This document shows positions 58,345 through 64,000 of a stretch of 64,000 nt of DNA, piece after piece. The notes below the pieces were generated by a model. It was given only the letters and a program-made list of their open reading frames with translations, was not told the origin of the DNA and searched no databases. The stretch covers positions 62,001 through 126,000 of the forward strand of contig NZ_JAQQLA010000003.1 of the NCBI RefSeq assembly GCF_028548395.1, read 5' to 3'. The position numbers and the translations under genes were made by a program. How positions within the stretch are numbered: the stretch's first letter is position 1; each line of letters begins with the position of its first letter. Source of the DNA: Vogesella indigofera (GTDB taxonomy: Bacteria > Pseudomonadota > Gammaproteobacteria > Burkholderiales > Chromobacteriaceae).

Positions 58345-59385
58345 ATGTTGATCGTGCGTCCAGTACGCATTTCCGATCTGCCAGTCATTGAAACAATGGC
58401 GGTGGACAGCGGGATTGGCGTCACCAGCTTGCCGAACAATCGGGAAAAGCTCTACGAAAAAATCCAGACCTCGCTCGGCGCCTTCGAGCACGAGGCGGTG
58501 GCCGGTACCGGCCGTGAATACTATATGTTCGTGCTGGAAGACGACGGCCAGGTGGTCGGCACCGCGTCGATCAGCGCCTCCGCCGGCTTTGAAGAGCCGT
58601 TCTACAGCTACCGCAGCGAAACCATGGTGCACGCCTCGCGCGCGCTGAAGGTGAACAACCGCATCCACGTGCTGAACATGTGCCACGACCTGACCGGCAT
58701 GGTGCAGCTGCTCGGCTTCTACTGCCGGCCCAACCTGTCGCTGCGCGCGCTGGAATTGCTGTCGCGCGCCCGACTCCTCTATATGGCGGCCGCACGCGAG
58801 CGTTTCGGCCGTCGCATCCTGGTCGAGATGCAGGGCATTCTCGACGCCAACGCGCAGTCGCCGTTCTGGGACGCCATCGGTCGCCGCTTCTTCAATATGG
58901 ACTTCCCGCAGGTGGAGCAGGCCTTCGCCCAGCGCAGCAAGACCTTTATTGCCGAGCTGATGCCGACCTACCCGATCTACGTGCCGCTGCTGCCGGATCA
59001 GGCGCAAAACGCCATCGGCCAGATCCACCCCGATTTCGAGCGTCCGTTCAACATCCTCAGCCGCGAAGGCTTCGAGGCCGACAACTACATCGACATCTTT
59101 GACGGCGGCGCGGTGCTGACCGCCGAGGTCGACCAGCTGTTCAGCATGCGCCAGCAGCTGCGGGCGCAGGTTGAAGTGGCGCCGGTGCTGCCGGAAGGCG
59201 CTGAAGAGATGGTGATTTCCAATCATCGCAGCGACCAGTTCGCCCTGGCGCAGGCACACGCCAGCCTGGTGGACGACGTGTTGTTCATCACACCGGATAC
59301 CGCGCGCGCGCTGTCGCTCGCCAGCGGCCAGATCGCCTGTGTCGCGCCGCTATTGCAAGCAGAACAAGGGAGGGTTGCAGCATGA
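58345..59385 (+). CDS. aruF: Arginine/ornithine N-succinyltransferase, alpha subunit
   Basis: The 346-residue product is an AstA-family acyltransferase (GNAT-like): LIVRPVRISDLPVIETMA, SLPNNREKLYEKI, and the characteristic SPFWDAIGRRFFNMDFPQ with FIAELMPTYPIYVPLLP. With the beta subunit it succinylates arginine using succinyl-CoA, the first AST step. Two-subunit enzymes (AruF and AruG) are known from Pseudomonas; enterobacteria have a single AstA. ATG 58345 has AGGGAGA upstream; a 114-bp gap separates it from astC. Its stop overlaps the start of aruG. Confidence 0.93.
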   Translation: MLIVRPVRISDLPVIETMAVDSGIGVTSLPNNREKLYEKIQTSLGAFEHEAVAGTGREYYMFVLEDDGQVVGTASISASAGFEEPFYSYRSETMVHASRALKVNNRIHVLNMCHDLTGMVQLLGFYCRPNLSLRALELLSRARLLYMAAARERFGRRILVEMQGILDANAQSPFWDAIGRRFFNMDFPQVEQAFAQRSKTFIAELMPTYPIYVPLLPDQAQNAIGQIHPDFERPFNILSREGFEADNYIDIFDGGAVLTAEVDQLFSMRQQLRAQVEVAPVLPEGAEEMVISNHRSDQFALAQAHASLVDDVLFITPDTARALSLASGQIACVAPLLQAEQGRVAA

Positions 59386-60416
59386 TGGTGATTCGCCCGG
59401 TCAAGGCGTCCGATCTGGACGGCCTGATGGAGCTGGCGCGCAGCGCCGGCGTAGGTCTGACCTCGTTGCCGGTGAACGAAGAGCGCCTCAGCGCCCGTAT
59501 CGCCCGCTCCGAGAAAAGCTTCAGCGGCGAGGCCGATCTGGCCGAACGCGGCTACGTGTTCGTGCTGGAAGACACCGCCAGTGGCCGTGTCGGCGGCATC
59601 TGCGCGCTGGAGGCGGCAGTCGGCCTGAAAGAGCCGTGGTACAACTACCGTGTCGGTACCATCGTCCATGCCTCGGAAGAGCTGGATGTTTACACCCGTC
59701 ACGAAACGCTGTTCCTGTCCAACGACCACACCGGCTACTCCGAGCTGTGCACGCTGTTCCTGCACCCGGATTTCCGCGTCAACAAGAACGGCGGCCTGCT
59801 GTCCAAGAGCCGCTTCCTGTTCCTGGCGCAGTTCCCGGAAATGTTCGGCAAGGTGGTGGTGGCGGAGATGCGCGGCGTGTCCGACGCCGCCGGCAACTCG
59901 CCGTTCTGGGAAGCGCTCGGCCGCCACTTCTTCTCGATGGAATTCGCGCAGGCCGATTACCTGACCGGCGTCGGCCAGAAGGCTTTCGTCGCCGAGCTGA
60001 TGCCGAAATTCCCGGTCTACATCGACTTCCTGCCGCAGGACGCGCAGGCGGTGATCGGCCAGACCCACGACAACACCCGCCCGGCGGTGGCGATGCTGCA
60101 CAGCGAAGGCTTCCGCTACGAAGGCTACGTCGACATCTTCGACGCCGGCCCGACGGTGCAGGCCTACACCCGCGACATCCGCGCGGTGCGCGACAGCCGC
60201 CTGCTGGCGGCCAACGTTGACGACAGCGCGGAAAGCGCGGCCACCGGCTTCTATCTGGTGTCCAACACCGGCTTTGACGGCTTCCGCGTGCTGCTGGCCG
60301 AACTGGCGCCGGGCGCGGACAGCGTCAAGCTGAGCGCGGAACAGGCGGCAACACTGAATATCAAGCAGGGCGATGTGGTGCGTGTGGTGGCACTGTCGCC
60401 GAAGGAGACTGCATAA
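59382..60416 (+). CDS. aruG: Arginine/ornithine N-succinyltransferase, beta subunit
   Basis: The 344-residue product is a paralogue of the preceding protein with the same landmarks: VIRPVKASDLDGLMELA, SLPVNEERLSARI, SPFWEALGRHFFSMEFAQAD and FVAELMPKFPVYIDFLP. It is the closer of the two to E. coli AstA. The pair very likely forms a heteromer, as AruF/AruG do. The start overlaps aruF by four bases; a second ATG follows immediately. Downstream astD starts at once after the stop codon. Confidence 0.94.
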   Translation: MMVIRPVKASDLDGLMELARSAGVGLTSLPVNEERLSARIARSEKSFSGEADLAERGYVFVLEDTASGRVGGICALEAAVGLKEPWYNYRVGTIVHASEELDVYTRHETLFLSNDHTGYSELCTLFLHPDFRVNKNGGLLSKSRFLFLAQFPEMFGKVVVAEMRGVSDAAGNSPFWEALGRHFFSMEFAQADYLTGVGQKAFVAELMPKFPVYIDFLPQDAQAVIGQTHDNTRPAVAMLHSEGFRYEGYVDIFDAGPTVQAYTRDIRAVRDSRLLAANVDDSAESAATGFYLVSNTGFDGFRVLLAELAPGADSVKLSAEQAATLNIKQGDVVRVVALSPKETA

Positions 60417-63223
<2,807 letters not shown>

Positions 63224-63256
63224 TTAAACCCATACGGAAAATGCATTTGCATACAG

Positions 63257-63289
63257 GCCATCTGCGATCATGTCGCAGGTGGCTTTTTT
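63257..63289 (+). terminator. Terminator of the ast operon
   Basis: GCCATCTGCGA (63257-63267) pairs with TCGCAGGTGGC (63273-63283, one G-T pair), followed by six T. Confidence 0.9.
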
Positions 63290-63592
63290 GTTGTGTGAGT
63301 GCAAAAGCAAATAAAATCGATTGTATCCATAAACGGTTTTTTCCTTTTGCGCGGATTTGGTGCATCGGTGGCGAATTTATGATTCGAATTGAAACAAATG
63401 TGGTTCGTTTGCGAAAAGAAAGGAAAATTTTTAAAAATAATACGCGCGAAAAAGAACATCAAAAAAAGCCTTTGGTTGCAACGCAACATTGAATTGCGGT
63501 CAGGTTTTTTTGCTGTTTTTTTTAATTAAATCAATGACTTGTGTTGTGTTAAAAAAATCGTAAAAAAACCTGAATTTCTCAAGTTTTTAAGA

Positions 63593-63622
63593 TTGACAGT
63601 CGATTGGATACGCTAGCATAAT
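63593..63622 (+). promoter_or_regulatory. Sigma-70 promoter upstream of livH
   Basis: Consensus TTGACA (63593-63598), 18-base spacer, CATAAT (63617-63622), preceded by A/T tracts that could act as an UP element. Confidence 0.65.
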
Positions 63623-63733
63623 CCGCTCGGCTTGTCGGACAGAAACCCAACTGCCGACCTTTGCACAGAAGACGGTAAAAGAGGGTAAACCCCGTATAAA
63701 TCGTCGGGACAATCATCCTTAGGAGATCCCACC

Positions 63734-64000
63734 GTGGACATTTTTCTGCAACAGATCCTGAACGGCCTCGTGCTGGGCAGCATTTATGCCCTGATCGCAC
63801 TTGGTTACACCATGGTGTACGGGATCATGGGCCTCATCAACTTCGCGCACGGCGAAGTCGTGATGTTTGGCGCCATGGTTACCATCACCGTTGTTACTTC
63901 CCTGATGAATGCCGGTGTCGCTCTGCCGGGTCCGATGCTGGTGCTGATCGGCCTGCTGGTCGCCATTCCTGCCTGCATGCTGCTGGGCTACACCATCGAA
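63734..64000 (+). CDS. livH: Branched-chain amino acid ABC transporter permease, N-terminal part
   Basis: The gene starts at GTG 63734, 7 bases after AGGAGA, and runs off the window after 89 codons. The visible part (MDIFLQQILNGLVLGSIYAL, then GYTMVYGIMGLINFAHGEVVMFGAM) is the strongly conserved start of LivH-type permeases, inner-membrane subunits of the leucine/isoleucine/valine uptake system. Two membrane spans and the start of a third are seen. The remaining liv genes presumably follow outside the window. Confidence 0.93.
   Translation, partial: MDIFLQQILNGLVLGSIYALIALGYTMVYGIMGLINFAHGEVVMFGAMVTITVVTSLMNAGVALPGPMLVLIGLLVAIPACMLLGYTIE

Larger units (their letters stand above)
63224..63733 (+). 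other. AT-rich intergenic region upstream of livH
   Basis: After the astB terminator the sequence from about 63295 to 63620 is strikingly AT-rich, with many A and T tracts, in a GC-rich chromosome. A 37-codon frame at 63379-63492 exists but has no recognisable motif. The region ends in a strong promoter (63593-63622) and a leader of about 105 bases with several short A/G-rich stretches but no hairpin I can define. Confidence 0.5.

Noticed and set aside
63379..63492. 37-codon plus-strand frame rich in Lys and Arg downstream of astB
   Set aside because: Lies in the AT-rich gap, composition follows the A tracts, no recognisable motif and only a weak GGTGG site upstream. Not excluded, but not supportable.

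Overview
The window is a 64 kb chromosomal segment of a high-GC (roughly 64-65 percent by eye) betaproteobacterium. Gene content and order point to the Neisseriales, most likely Chromobacteriaceae (Chromobacterium/Vogesella/Aquitalea type). The clues are the leuC-entericidin-leuD-leuB-asd-usg-fimV-truA-trpFBA-accD order, a two-subunit AruFG arginine N-succinyltransferase, PHA genes, and a short repeated DNA word placed the way Neisseriaceae place DNA uptake sequences. The genus assignment is inference. I saw no rRNA, tRNA, CRISPR array, prophage or insertion sequence.

Layout. 1-2814: end of an EAL phosphodiesterase gene, serS, an OmpA-type lipoprotein. 2875-6752: three consecutive genes for membrane proteins carrying zinc ribbons, function unknown. 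6919-15555: rarA, MarC-family protein, SemiSWEET, TSUP transporter, HutD plus a DUF1289/CWC protein, an aromatic/aspartate aminotransferase, a solute-binding lipoprotein, an M24B aminopeptidase. 15711-18754: phaA and phaC. 19164-22291: FAH-family hydrolase, hslR, MFS transporter, XRE regulator. 22503-37764: the biosynthetic block leuC, entericidin, leuD, leuB, asd, usg, two tandem fimV genes, a CbiQ/EcfT-like protein, truA, trpF, trpB, trpA, accD. 37846-40543: serA divergent from a D-2-hydroxyglutarate-dehydrogenase-like flavoprotein. 40661-63223: a long arginine/polyamine neighbourhood with astE, an alpha/beta hydrolase, an EAL-CBS-GGDEF protein, potGHI, puuB, speA, a MocR regulator with a solute-binding protein and an AstE-like hydrolase, an NnrS protein, and astC-aruF-aruG-astD-astB. 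63734-64000: start of livH.

How the genes work together. Leucine, diaminopimelate/threonine precursor, tryptophan and serine synthesis sit beside fatty acid entry (accD) and the type IV pilus/polarity factor FimV. In the second half arginine can be decarboxylated by SpeA towards putrescine, putrescine can be imported by PotGHI and oxidised through PuuB, and arginine can be degraded to glutamate and succinate by the AST pathway, whose last enzyme AstE is encoded 16 kb away from the rest.

The most striking signal is a repeated word with core TTGGCCGCA (extended form AAGGTTGGCCGCAA). I count 38 exact cores on both strands, against about one expected from base composition. Eight sites are inverted pairs between genes, some followed by T runs so that they also look like terminators. 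Many other copies lie inside genes, in at least four different reading phases. This is the signature of a DNA uptake sequence, but with a word unlike the Neisseria or Pasteurellaceae ones. It is the best candidate here for an undescribed system.
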